Assembly (NCBI GenBank): GCA_947497495.1
Contig: CANMGT010000001.1
Coordinates: 248,001 to 312,000 of the forward strand
Reading direction: 5' to 3'
Length of the DNA stretch: 64,000 nucleotides
DNA from: an uncultured Lentibacter sp.
GTDB taxonomy: Bacteria > Pseudomonadota > Alphaproteobacteria > Rhodobacterales > Rhodobacteraceae
The notes below the pieces were generated by a model. It saw nothing but the letters and a program-made list of their open reading frames with translations. It did not search any database and was not told the DNA's origin. Both the position numbers and the translations under genes were made by a program. This document shows, in pieces, positions 9,441 to 17,936 of this stretch (its first letter is position 1; every line of letters starts with the position of its first letter).

Positions 9441-10352
9441 ATGCGAGCCATAATCCCCTTCCCCGAAATATCCCCCGAGATATTCACGCTGCCGGTTTTC
9501 GGCTTCGAGCTTTCGCTGCGCTGGTATGCGCTGGCTTACATCGTCGGCATTCTCATAGCGTGGCGCGTTTCTGTGCGGGCTGTTGAAAACGCACGTCTTT
9601 GGGCGGGGCAAGCCCCTGCCACCAGAGAACAGCTCGAAGACCTTGTGACATGGATCATCCTTGGCATCATCCTCGGTGGGCGCCTCGGCTTTGTACTGTT
9701 TTACGAACCTGCCTTTTACCTCGCCAACCCCGGGAATATCTTGCAGGTCTGGCAGGGTGGCATGGCGTTTCACGGCGGCTTCCTTGGTGTTGTCATCGCC
9801 TCGTGGATCTGGACAGTTCGCAACGGCGTCTCCAAAATCGGCGCGGCCGACACGATCGCCCTTGGCGTTCCGTGGGGCCTTATGCTGGGCCGTCTTGCCA
9901 ACTTTATCAACGCAGAGCTCTGGGGCCGCCCAACCGACGTACCTTGGGCAATGAAGTTTCCACACCTGTGCCGCGACACCGTGTTGCAAGGGTGCGAGCC
10001 GCTTGGCAGCTGGTTTTACACCGGCAACGAGCTGGCCCGCCACCCCTCGCAGCTTTACCAAGCCGCGCTTGAAGGCGCGCTTCTTGGCGTGGTGCTGCTC
10101 TGGCTCGCCTACAAGCGCGATGCCCTGAAGAAGCCCGGGTTGATCACCGGCGTTTTCATCGGCGGCTACGGCATTGCGCGCTTCATCGTCGAGCATTTCC
10201 GCGAAGCCGATGCGCAGTTTATCACGCCCGACAACCCGCTTGGCCACGTGCTGCGCTTAGGTGATTTTGGCCTGTCTATGGGCCAGCTTTTGTCGCTGCC
10301 CATGGTCGCGGTCGGCGTCAGCTTCATCCTCTTTGCCCGCAGGCGCACATGA
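9441..10352 (+). CDS. lgt: Prolipoprotein diacylglyceryl transferase Lgt
   Basis: A 303-residue inner-membrane enzyme that transfers diacylglycerol from phosphatidylglycerol to the lipobox cysteine of prolipoproteins. The essential HGG motif (His111) and the Lgt signature GRLANFINAELWG (150-162) are present, with seven predicted membrane helices. The last residues overlap the start of the next gene (ATGA). A lipoprotein substrate of this pathway is encoded at 17937-18800 in the same window. Confidence 0.97.
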   Translation: MRAIIPFPEISPEIFTLPVFGFELSLRWYALAYIVGILIAWRVSVRAVENARLWAGQAPATREQLEDLVTWIILGIILGGRLGFVLFYEPAFYLANPGNILQVWQGGMAFHGGFLGVVIASWIWTVRNGVSKIGAADTIALGVPWGLMLGRLANFINAELWGRPTDVPWAMKFPHLCRDTVLQGCEPLGSWFYTGNELARHPSQLYQAALEGALLGVVLLWLAYKRDALKKPGLITGVFIGGYGIARFIVEHFREADAQFITPDNPLGHVLRLGDFGLSMGQLLSLPMVAVGVSFILFARRRT

Positions 10353-11416
10353 GCCCGCTTGAGAGCTTTATCGCTGCGCAGATCAAGGCCACTGGCCCGA
10401 TCAGCCTTGCGGAATACATGACGCTTTGCCTGCAGCACCCCGAGCACGGCTATTACACCACGCGTGACCCATTAGGTGCGGCAGGCGATTTCACGACAGC
10501 GCCGGAAATCAGCCAGATGTTCGGAGAGCTGTTGGGGCTTTCCTTGGCGCAGGCTTGGCTTGACGCAGGCGCGCCAGCCCCCTTCACGCTCGCCGAGTTG
10601 GGGCCAGGCCGCGGCACGCTCATGGCCGATATCCTGCGTGCTACACGCGGCGTTACAGGCTTTCACGACGCTGCCGAACTGGTGCTGGTGGAAACCTCAC
10701 CAACCCTGCGCACGCGCCAGAAACAGGCGCTGAACGGCTTCGCGCCTACATGGCACAACCAACTCACGCTGAAAGAACAGCCGCTGTTTCTTGTCGCCAA
10801 CGAGTTCTTTGATGCCCTGCCAAGCCGCCAGTTTATCCGCGACGGCGCCGCGTGGCGCGAACGGGTTGTCGGGCTAGAAGACAACAAGCTGGCCTTCGGG
10901 TTGACGGATGTCTCTGACTACGGGTTTCTGGAACACCGTCTGGCTGACACTCAGCAGGGTGATATTGTCGAACACTCCGCCCCCTCACAAGCGATTGCGG
11001 CGCAGATCGGCCATCATATTGCGGCTCATGGAGGTGCGGCACTGATTGTCGACTATGGCGATTGGCGCTCGAAGGGGGACACATTTCAAGCCCTGAGGGC
11101 GCATGAAAAAGTCGGCCCGCTCACAGGCCCAGGCACGGCTGACCTCACCGCGCATGTCGACTTTGAGGCGCTCGCGCTGGCCGCCAGCCCCGCTGCTGCA
11201 AGTCAGCTGACGCCACAAGGCGTCTATCTGGAGCGACTTGGCGTCACTCAACGAGCACAGGCCTTGGCGAGCAGACTCAGCGGCGAGACGCTTGAGGAGC
11301 ATATCGCCGCACATCGGCGCTTGACGCACCCCGAAGAAATGGGGACGCTCTTTAAAGTGATGGCACTCTTCAAGCGCGGCACGCTGCCGCCAGCGGGACT
11401 TCAGGATGGGACTTGA
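10349..11416 (+). CDS. SAM-dependent methyltransferase, MidA/NDUFAF7 family (COG1565)
   Basis: A 355-residue protein with the N-terminal family signature EYMTLCLQHPEHGYY (about 23-37), the SAM motif LAELGPGRGTLMADI near 80-95, and ANEFFDALPSRQF near 155. The mitochondrial homologue NDUFAF7 methylates an arginine of a complex I subunit, so this bacterial member probably acts on the NADH dehydrogenase; that role is inferred from the family. It overlaps lgt (ATGA) and pgeF (11 bases), consistent with one transcript lgt-midA-pgeF. Confidence 0.87.
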   Translation: MSPLESFIAAQIKATGPISLAEYMTLCLQHPEHGYYTTRDPLGAAGDFTTAPEISQMFGELLGLSLAQAWLDAGAPAPFTLAELGPGRGTLMADILRATRGVTGFHDAAELVLVETSPTLRTRQKQALNGFAPTWHNQLTLKEQPLFLVANEFFDALPSRQFIRDGAAWRERVVGLEDNKLAFGLTDVSDYGFLEHRLADTQQGDIVEHSAPSQAIAAQIGHHIAAHGGAALIVDYGDWRSKGDTFQALRAHEKVGPLTGPGTADLTAHVDFEALALAASPAAASQLTPQGVYLERLGVTQRAQALASRLSGETLEEHIAAHRRLTHPEEMGTLFKVMALFKRGTLPPAGLQDGT

Positions 11417-12164
11417 GATACTCACCGATAACAGCCTAGCGCCTCTGAAACACGGGTTTTTCACCCGCAAGGGCGGCGCCTCATCAGGCGTGTTTGAAGG
11501 GCTGAATTGCGGTCAGGGGTCCGCAGACCAAGGCGATGCTGTGTCGCTCAACCGTGCCCGCGTTGCCGAAAGTCTGGAGCTTGCCCATGAGGCGCTTGTG
11601 TCAGTACATCAGGTGCATTCGCCGGATGTTGTAACCGTCACAGCGCCGCTCACCGAGAAACCCAAAGCCGATGCGATGGTAACGCGCACCGCAGGCCTTG
11701 GCCTTGCGATTTTGACAGCCGACTGCGAGCCTGTGCTTTTCGCAGACCATGAAGCAGGCGTTATAGGCGCGGCACATGCAGGCTGGAAAGGCGCGCAGGG
11801 CGGCGTTCTGGAAGCCACTGTTGATGCGATGGAAGCCCTCGGAGCAAAAGCGGAAAACATCACCGCAGTGATCGGCCCCTGCATCAGCCAGCGCGCCTAT
11901 GAGGTTGGGCAGGAGTTTTTTGAACAATTCATGGACGAAAACGCCGACAACAGCCGCTATTTTGCGCGTGGCGCAACGCCAGACAAGTTCCAGTTTGACT
12001 TGCCCTCATACGGGCTTGCACGCCTGCGTGCGCGTGGTGTTGCGAGCGCCAGTTGGACGCGGCACTGCACCTATGAAGACGAAGCGCGCTTTTACAGCTA
12101 TCGGCGCACAACGCACCGTGACGAAAAGGATTACGGGCGGTTGATCTCGGTGATCCGGCTATAG
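11406..12164 (+). CDS. pgeF: Peptidoglycan editing factor PgeF (YfiH/laccase-domain)
   Basis: A 252-residue YfiH-family protein. The metal and active-site motifs VHQVHSPDV, LTADCEPVLFAD, AAHAGWKGAQGG and GPCISQRAYEV occur in the family order (about 62, 99, 120 and 155). PgeF removes L-Ser misincorporated in place of L-Ala in peptidoglycan precursors; other members were described as purine nucleoside phosphorylases or polyphenol oxidases. The start overlaps the preceding methyltransferase gene by 11 bases. Confidence 0.92.
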   Translation: MGLEILTDNSLAPLKHGFFTRKGGASSGVFEGLNCGQGSADQGDAVSLNRARVAESLELAHEALVSVHQVHSPDVVTVTAPLTEKPKADAMVTRTAGLGLAILTADCEPVLFADHEAGVIGAAHAGWKGAQGGVLEATVDAMEALGAKAENITAVIGPCISQRAYEVGQEFFEQFMDENADNSRYFARGATPDKFQFDLPSYGLARLRARGVASASWTRHCTYEDEARFYSYRRTTHRDEKDYGRLISVIRL

Positions 12165-12185
12165 GCGTTTCGAGACAATCTGCCA

Positions 12186-12253
12186 AATTGGGGCAGGCTT
12201 GTTTCGAAAATACTCAGAAATTGTCTCCAATCGGCCCAATGAGTGCCCCAATT
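12186..12253. repeat. Long-range inverted repeat between pgeF and a small ORF
   Basis: The arm AATTGGGGCA (12186-12195) is the exact reverse complement of TGCCCCAATT (12244-12253). The flanks extend the pairing imperfectly (CCA before, TGG after) over a 48-base spacer. A partial copy CCAATCGGCCCAAT lies inside the spacer. In RNA this would form a long stem between the pgeF stop and the small-protein gene, acting as an mRNA structure or processing element. No T-run follows, so it is not a standard terminator. Confidence 0.55.
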
Positions 12254-12318
12254 GGCCGCTTTATTCGAACTTGAGCAACAATCAAGCCGAGTAACGGCAT
12301 TCAGGTAAGGACAGGTTC

Positions 12319-12462
12319 ATGCAGGCTAAAAGCACACGCAAACGTTGGGTCGACAACATGATCGAAGCTGCGAAGCAAGAAACGACAGCGATGCCTTGGC
12401 AACGTGGGGCACGCCGTGCTGCGTTTATTGCCAAACGTCAGGAACTGGACATGGCCGCTTAG
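12319..12462 (+). CDS. Conserved 47-residue basic small protein (Rhodobacteraceae type)
   Basis: This short gene starts at ATG with AAGGA seven bases upstream and encodes 47 residues. The key features are STRKRWVDNMIEAAK near the start, TAMPWQRGARRAAFIAKR in the middle, and an acidic-alanine tail. I recognise the W-x-x-x-[IV]-x-x-A-K ... PW-x-RG-x-RR-x-x-[FM]-IA-[KR]R pattern from small conserved proteins of unknown function that occur in multiple copies in Rhodobacteraceae. Its net positive charge suggests nucleic-acid or ribosome contact, but nothing proves it. The stop overlaps the stop of the convergent transporter gene by three bases. Confidence 0.75.
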   Translation: MQAKSTRKRWVDNMIEAAKQETTAMPWQRGARRAAFIAKRQELDMAA

Positions 12463-13394
12463 GGCATCACCCCAAGCCACAGCCAGACAGAAAAAACAGA
12501 CAGGGTCGTCGCAACCAGAACCGAGGTTGCGGCGACCCTTTGCGCTTTGCCATACATGCTCGCGAAGATGTAGGTGTTCACCCCGGGCGCCATGGCCGCT
12601 GTCAACACAGCCGAGCGGAAAGCAGGCACGTCAAGCGTCATGAGCTTACCCATGTTCCAAACGACAATCGGGTGCAAGAACAGCGAGACCGCGCAGATGA
12701 AGGCGATGACTTTTGCGTCTCCGCGGATCTTGTAGCGCACCAGCACGCCGCCCAGCCCGAACAGCGCCATTGGCAGAGCAGTTTGTACGATCATGTTGAC
12801 TGCATCCGAGATGACAGTAGGCAGCGTGACACCTGTCAGGTTGACTGTGAAACCCAAGAGGATGCCAAGCACGAGTGCATTACGAAACATCGCTTTGGTG
12901 ACGGTCGCGGGCAGCGTTGTAAGCGACACGCCGCGCGCATGCGCCCGCGCTATTTCCATCGCGGTTATGCCAAGCCCGTAGCAGAACGGCGAATGCACGG
13001 CGACGATGGCGTAGTTGGCTTGCAGCGCCTCCGTGCCATAGGCGCGCTCGGTGAGCGCAAGGCCAAGCATGACAGAGTTGGCAAACAGGCAGCAAAACCC
13101 GATGGCGACGCTTTCTTCCCAGTCACGTTTGAACAGGTAGCGCGCCGCGAGAAGCCCCGTAAAGAAGCATGTCGCGGAACCTGTATAAAAGCTGAGCAGC
13201 AGCGCAGGGTCAAAGCTTTGGCTCAGGTTCAGGCCCGAAATGGCCTTGAACAGCAGTGCGGGAATGGCGAAATTCTGGGTGAACTTCATCAGAGCGTCGA
13301 CGATGCTATCAGAAAAGAGTTTCGCCCAGACGGTTGCGTAGCCCGCGCCGACCACAAGGAAGACAGGCAAGATGACGTCAAGAAGCGCTTGCAT
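12459..13394 (-). CDS. AEC-family transporter
   Basis: A 311-residue integral membrane protein with about ten helices, in two halves resembling the Mem_trans/AEC (auxin efflux carrier) fold. Typical segments are FAIPALLFKAISG (about 43-55), FANSVMLGLAL (about 103), and the C-terminal TAAMAPGVNTYIFASMYG near residue 265. Bacterial AEC members transport malonate, malate or other organic acids, but the substrate here is unassigned. It is spaced one base from the MBL hydrolase gene, so the two are probably co-transcribed. Confidence 0.9.
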   Translation of the reverse strand: MQALLDVILPVFLVVGAGYATVWAKLFSDSIVDALMKFTQNFAIPALLFKAISGLNLSQSFDPALLLSFYTGSATCFFTGLLAARYLFKRDWEESVAIGFCCLFANSVMLGLALTERAYGTEALQANYAIVAVHSPFCYGLGITAMEIARAHARGVSLTTLPATVTKAMFRNALVLGILLGFTVNLTGVTLPTVISDAVNMIVQTALPMALFGLGGVLVRYKIRGDAKVIAFICAVSLFLHPIVVWNMGKLMTLDVPAFRSAVLTAAMAPGVNTYIFASMYGKAQRVAATSVLVATTLSVFSVWLWLGVMP

Positions 13395-13395
13395 G

Positions 13396-14208
13396 TTAGT
13401 CTTTCAGCGCAATCACCATGCCGTCATAGGCCGGTGTGATCATTTCGGGAGTTTCGGCGTCAAGCGTGGCGTAGTCGAGGTCAATGTGCATATTGGTCAG
13501 CACCGCGCGCTTGGGGGCGGCCTGCTTGATCCAGTCAAGCGACTTGGCAAGGTGGCTGTGCGTCGGGTGGGGTTCGCGGCGCAGCGCGTCAAGCACCCAA
13601 ACGTGAAGGCCCTGCACCGCAAGCCATGCCTCTTCTGACATCTCGGCAACGTCTGGCAAGTAGGCCAGCCCGCCGATGCGAAAACCAAGCGCCTCGATAG
13701 AGCCGTGGTTGACCTCAAAAGGTGTAAAAACGATCTCGCCGCCAGCGCCTGTGATGCTGAAAGCATCCTCGATGGTGTTCATCTCACAGATCGGCGGATA
13801 GGGGCTGTCTTTGGGCTGGGTGAAAGCGTAGCCGAAGCGCGAATAGAGGTCGCGCTGCGTGTCGCCATCGGCCCAGACTTGCAGCCGCTTGCGCATGTTG
13901 AAAACGATCATCCGCAAGTCATCAAGCCCATGCACATGGTCAGCGTGGGAGTGCGTGTAGACAACGGCGTCAAGCGCGCCCACGCCCGCTTGCAGCAGCT
14001 GGTTGCGCATGTCAGGGCTGGTGTCGATCAGCACACGGGTAGTGCCTTGCTCGGTGACACGCTCGACAAGCATCGAGCAGCGTTGGCGGCGGTTCTTCGG
14101 GTTTTCGGGGTCGCAGGCGCCCCAGATGCCGCCAGCCTGCCCGCCAAGCCGTGGCACGCCGCCGGACGAGCCGCAGCCAAGGATCGTATATCGCAGTTCG
14201 GCGCTCAT
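13396..14208 (-). CDS. MBL-fold metallohydrolase (PhnP/RNase Z-like)
   Basis: A 270-residue metallo-beta-lactamase-fold protein. The dinuclear site motif THSHADHVHGLDDLR lies near residues 84-98, with further ligands at VNHGS (about 166), LPDVAEM (about 184) and a late TNMHIDLDY. The N-terminus TILGCGSSGGVPRLGG and a Cys in WGACDP match PhnP-like cyclic phosphodiesterases. No phn genes are nearby, so the physiological substrate is open. The start overlaps the stop of the TatD gene (ATGA on the minus strand). Confidence 0.88.
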   Translation of the reverse strand: MSAELRYTILGCGSSGGVPRLGGQAGGIWGACDPENPKNRRQRCSMLVERVTEQGTTRVLIDTSPDMRNQLLQAGVGALDAVVYTHSHADHVHGLDDLRMIVFNMRKRLQVWADGDTQRDLYSRFGYAFTQPKDSPYPPICEMNTIEDAFSITGAGGEIVFTPFEVNHGSIEALGFRIGGLAYLPDVAEMSEEAWLAVQGLHVWVLDALRREPHPTHSHLAKSLDWIKQAAPKRAVLTNMHIDLDYATLDAETPEMITPAYDGMVIALKD

Positions 14209-14996
14209 GGGAGCTTGGCCTTGGCAAACAGCCGTTCGAAATTGGCCTCGCTTTGCACGGCAAAGTCTTCAAAACCCATGTTGAAAACTTCAGCCGCGAC
14301 TTTGGCGGTGTTCACAACGTAAGACGGCTCGTTGCGCTTTCCGCGAAAGGGCGGCGGGGCAAGGTAAGGCGCGTCTGTTTCGACAAGCACACGTTCGACT
14401 GGGGCGCTTGCGAAGATATCTCGGATTTCCTGAGAACGCGGGAAGGCCCCGATGCCCGACATCGACAGGTAAAACCCCAAGTCGAGAGCGGCGCGCGCAA
14501 GCTCGGGCGAGGACGAGAAGCAATGCATCACGCAGGAATAGGGCGCATTGGCGTGCTCTTCGGCCAGTATGCGTGCCATGTCATCATCCGCATCGCGCGA
14601 ATGAATGATCAGCGGCAGGCCCGTGGCGGCGGCGGCAGCGCAATGCACGCGCAGGCTGTCTTGTTGCACCTGCTTGCTTTCGGCCGTGTAATGGTAATCA
14701 AGCCCCGTCTCGCCGATGCCGACAAACTTGGGGTGTTCTGCAAGCTTCACCAGCTCGTCAAAGCTCGCCATCGGCTCGTCCGCGGCGCTCATCGGGTGGG
14801 TTCCGGCAGCGAAAAACACAGGCGCATGGGCCTCGGCGATGGCCTGCACTTGCGGCAAAAGGCGCAGGCGCGTGCAGATCGTCACCATCCGGTGTACCCC
14901 TGCTTCGACAGCGCGGGATACGACTTGTGGCAACTCTTCTGCGAAGTCGGGGAAGTCTAGGTGGCAGTGACTGTCTGTTATCTTGGGGCTGCTCAT
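14205..14996 (-). CDS. TatD-family metal-dependent hydrolase/DNase
   Basis: A 263-residue TIM-barrel amidohydrolase. The N-terminal metal motif is DSHCHLDF (7-14), followed by GIGETGLDYHY (about 95-105), IIHSRDADDDM, CVMHCFSSS (near 155) and the late VLVETDAPYLAPPPFRGKRNEP. TatD proteins are 3'-5' DNases/quality-control nucleases. Placement directly downstream of holB is conserved in Alphaproteobacteria. It overlaps both neighbours by ATGA. Confidence 0.95.
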   Translation of the reverse strand: MSSPKITDSHCHLDFPDFAEELPQVVSRAVEAGVHRMVTICTRLRLLPQVQAIAEAHAPVFFAAGTHPMSAADEPMASFDELVKLAEHPKFVGIGETGLDYHYTAESKQVQQDSLRVHCAAAAATGLPLIIHSRDADDDMARILAEEHANAPYSCVMHCFSSSPELARAALDLGFYLSMSGIGAFPRSQEIRDIFASAPVERVLVETDAPYLAPPPFRGKRNEPSYVVNTAKVAAEVFNMGFEDFAVQSEANFERLFAKAKLP

Positions 14997-16132
14997 GCTG
15001 CGGACACCTCTGCCACGGATCGTTGAATTCGCATAAACGTATCAAGGATGAGCGCGGCAGGGTCAAGGTTCACGGCGCGGCCGTGGCGGGCACGGGCCAG
15101 CAAGCTGTCAGAGAGTTTGGCCCAATTGCGGGCGGCGTTCGCGTTGGGCGAAAGGCGGGCAAACAGCTCGGCCTCGGCGGGGTGCGCGGGCGACATCGAA
15201 GCCGCAGAGGCAACGCCTGCGCGAGCAAGACGAAACAACAAGGTTTCGAGCAGGTTGAGCAGCAAGTCGAGCCGCTCTTCCGCGCCACGCATGGCGAAAT
15301 GATCGGCAAGCTTCAGGACGCGCGGCCTGTCAAGCTGCGGCAGGCTTTGGAAGATGCCGACAAGCTCGGCGTATATCTCAAGGCCCTCAAGCTGCATCAG
15401 GCGCGCGGCAGCGCCAACAGAGCCGCCCGAGAGCACGCCAAGGGCCGCTGTTGCCTGCTCATCGAGACCTGCTTCAAGCCCTGCCCCTTCAAGGGCGAAA
15501 GCCATGTCAGCGGGCGAAAGCGTCGCGAGACGCAACTCGCGGCAGCGTGAGCGGATGGTTGGCAAAAGCCCCGCAGGCTGGTGTGCAACGATCAGAAATG
15601 TAGTCAGTGCAGGCGGCTCTTCGAGCATTTTCAGAAGGGCGTTGGCGGCTTGCGTGTTGAGCTGATCCGCCGCGTCGATGATGACGGCACGACGCCCGCC
15701 CTCAGCCGCCGACATCGACAAAAAGCGCCCGAGTTCGCGCACATCGTCCACCACGATCATGTCGCGCAGGCGCTTGGTTGTCGGGTTTACACTGCGTGTG
15801 ATGCGAAACAGTCGTGGTTCAGAGCCTGCGACCATGCGCTGCAAAACGGGGTGTTGCGCGTCAACGTCAAGCGCTGTGGGCTTTTCGGGTTCGCCAAACA
15901 TGCCGCCCTGATCAGTTTCTTGGGTGAGCAAGAACCGCGCGATACGCCATGCCAGCGTCGCTTTGCCAACCCCCTTGGGCCCCGTGAGCAGCCAAGCGTG
16001 GTGAAGGCGGCCTGCGTTGAAGGCGTCCATAAAGCGCTGCTCGGCGTCAATCTGGCCATAGAGCTGAACGGTGTCGCGTGGGTGAGGCGCCCCCTCCAGA
16101 CGGTCTGGTTCAAAGACGACGTCCTCCGCCAT
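14993..16132 (-). CDS. holB: DNA polymerase III subunit delta'
   Basis: A 379-residue clamp-loader subunit of the AAA+ type. It has GPKGVGKATL (Walker A, about 51-60), the conserved VVDDVRELGRFLSMSAAEGG segment near 130, and VIIDAADQLNTQAANALLKMLEEPP (sensor and arginine-region block) near 150-175. The delta' subunit helps open the beta clamp for loading on DNA. A 1-base overlap (TGATG on the minus strand) joins it to tmk. Confidence 0.94.
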   Translation of the reverse strand: MAEDVVFEPDRLEGAPHPRDTVQLYGQIDAEQRFMDAFNAGRLHHAWLLTGPKGVGKATLAWRIARFLLTQETDQGGMFGEPEKPTALDVDAQHPVLQRMVAGSEPRLFRITRSVNPTTKRLRDMIVVDDVRELGRFLSMSAAEGGRRAVIIDAADQLNTQAANALLKMLEEPPALTTFLIVAHQPAGLLPTIRSRCRELRLATLSPADMAFALEGAGLEAGLDEQATAALGVLSGGSVGAAARLMQLEGLEIYAELVGIFQSLPQLDRPRVLKLADHFAMRGAEERLDLLLNLLETLLFRLARAGVASAASMSPAHPAEAELFARLSPNANAARNWAKLSDSLLARARHGRAVNLDPAALILDTFMRIQRSVAEVSAA

Positions 16133-16758
16133 CAGAGGCGGGCCTTGACGGCAGCAAGTGCATCGGCGGCGACGGCTTCAACGGCGCGGCCTGCGTCAAC
16201 GATGGCAAAGCGCTCGGGGGCGGCCTTGGCCAAAGTCAGAAAGCCTTCGCGCATTTGAACCTGCAAATCGAGGCCGAAATCCTCAAAGCGCTCTTCCTTG
16301 GTTTGACGCGCTTTCGCGCGCGACAGGCCAACCGCCGGATCCATATCAAACAGCAGGGTCATGTCGGCTTCGCGGCCAATCATCAGCGCGTGCAGCTTAT
16401 CGACAACCTCGCGCAAATCGCCCCGCGAGATGCCTTGGTAGACGCGGGTCGAGTCAACGAAGCGGTCGCAGATCACGACTTTGCCCTCCGCAAGAGCAGG
16501 CAGAATCGTGCGTTCAAGATGATCGCGGCGCGCGGCGGTGAACAGCAATATTTCTGTTTCGGCTGACCAGCGGTCAGGCTCGCCTTCCAGCACCAAAGCG
16601 CGGATCTCTTCTGCCCCCGGAGAGCCCCCCGGCTCGCGCGTCAGCAGAACGTCATGGCCCATCGCCTCAAGCGCATCTTTCAACAGCCGCGCTTGGGTGG
16701 ATTTGCCAGACCCGTCAACGCCCTCAAGCGTGATAAAACGCGCAGAATTGGAACTCAA
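16132..16758 (-). CDS. tmk: Thymidylate kinase
   Basis: A 208-residue dTMP kinase for dTTP synthesis. The P-loop EGVDGSGKSTQ is at about 13-23, the DRX motif in VICDRFVDSTRVYQG near 96-110, and the LID region RAKARQTKEERFEDF near 152. It sits between the D,D-carboxypeptidase gene (4-base overlap) and holB, the common alphaproteobacterial order. Confidence 0.96.
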   Translation of the reverse strand: MSSNSARFITLEGVDGSGKSTQARLLKDALEAMGHDVLLTREPGGSPGAEEIRALVLEGEPDRWSAETEILLFTAARRDHLERTILPALAEGKVVICDRFVDSTRVYQGISRGDLREVVDKLHALMIGREADMTLLFDMDPAVGLSRAKARQTKEERFEDFGLDLQVQMREGFLTLAKAAPERFAIVDAGRAVEAVAADALAAVKARL

Positions 16759-17924
16759 AGCGCACCACCGGCGTTTTCAACGAGCTTGCTCATCACTTTT
16801 TGCGAAGCGGTTTTCAGGCGCACCATAACGCCGCCACTCTCGACAGCATGGGCTGCAACCAGCGGCACTTCAGTTTCTGACAGCCCCTCAGGCTTGATCA
16901 CCAAACGCCCAAGCTCCTGGCCAGCGGCAATCGGCGCCTTGATCGGGCCGTTGAACACGACTTCAGCCGAAACCTTGCCCTCAGACGAGTTGGGAACCAG
17001 CGTTTGGAAATCTTCCGCGGCTGTCAGGCCAACCTTGTCTTGCATGCCCATCCAAACATCGGCTTCGGCGACAATGTCTCCTTTTTCCAGAAGCTTAGCT
17101 TGGCTGAATTGGCGAAACGCCCAGTTCGAGATCGCCTCGGCTTCTCGCGCCCGCGCGTTTTCAGTCTCCAAGCCCGAGATCACGAAGATGATCCGGCGGT
17201 TGCCCTGCTTGACCGAGCCGACAAGCCCATAGCCAGCCTCTTGGGTGTGGCCTGTTTTGAGGCCATCAGCACCAATACCCAGCCCCAGAAGCGGGTTGCG
17301 GTTGAAGCGGTTTTGAGACTGCTTCTCGTCAAACAAAAACTCTTTTTCCGAAAACATCGTGTAGTATTCGGGGAAGTCCTCGATGATGCGTGTCGCGAGA
17401 ATAGCCAGGTCGCGCATCGACATCCGCTGTCCCGGATCCGGCCAGCCGTTGGAGTTGGCGAAGGACGAGTTTGTCATACCCAGCTCTTTGGCGCGCTCTG
17501 TCATCCTGCGCGCAAAGCCGCGTTCTGTGCCGTCAGGGCTGAGTGTTTCCGCGATCACGGCGCAGGCGTCATTGCCAGACAGCACGATGATGCCGCGCAA
17601 CAAGTCTTCAACGCGCACGCGCTCGCCCTCTTCCAGAAACAGCGTTGAACCTGTGTAGTTCATTGCGTGACGCGACACGCGTAGGCGCTCGTCAAGCTTG
17701 AGCCGCCCATCACGGATGGCCTCAAACGCCACATAAAGCGTCATCAGCTTACTCATAGACGCGGGCGGCAAAGCCACGTCCGCGTCTTTTGAGAGCAGCA
17801 CCGTCCCTGTGGTATAATCCAGCACGAAAGCTGACTTGGCACGGGTGTCAAACGCCGACGCGGGAAGGGCCAGAACAAGCAGCGCTACGGCGGCTGTTAG
17901 CAGCGAAAAGGGCAGACGAGGCAT
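16755..17924 (-). CDS. D-alanyl-D-alanine carboxypeptidase (PBP5/6 family)
   Basis: A 389-residue penicillin-binding protein of the peptidase S11 family that trims the terminal D-Ala from peptidoglycan pentapeptides. A signal peptide ends ASA after residue 24. The active-site motifs are SMSK (Ser56-Lys59), SGN near 117 and KTG near 218; a C-terminal beta domain follows (about 265-370). It is anchored to or sits at the periplasmic face of the inner membrane. Confidence 0.95.
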   Translation of the reverse strand: MPRLPFSLLTAAVALLVLALPASAFDTRAKSAFVLDYTTGTVLLSKDADVALPPASMSKLMTLYVAFEAIRDGRLKLDERLRVSRHAMNYTGSTLFLEEGERVRVEDLLRGIIVLSGNDACAVIAETLSPDGTERGFARRMTERAKELGMTNSSFANSNGWPDPGQRMSMRDLAILATRIIEDFPEYYTMFSEKEFLFDEKQSQNRFNRNPLLGLGIGADGLKTGHTQEAGYGLVGSVKQGNRRIIFVISGLETENARAREAEAISNWAFRQFSQAKLLEKGDIVAEADVWMGMQDKVGLTAAEDFQTLVPNSSEGKVSAEVVFNGPIKAPIAAGQELGRLVIKPEGLSETEVPLVAAHAVESGGVMVRLKTASQKVMSKLVENAGGAL

Positions 17925-17936
17925 GTTAGGCTCCGA

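Noticed and set aside
12345..13439. Plus-strand frame of 364 codons antisense to the AEC transporter
   Set aside because: It lacks a ribosome-binding site, is low in hydrophobic core residues, and mirrors a well-supported membrane protein gene. High-GC codon bias creates such frames.
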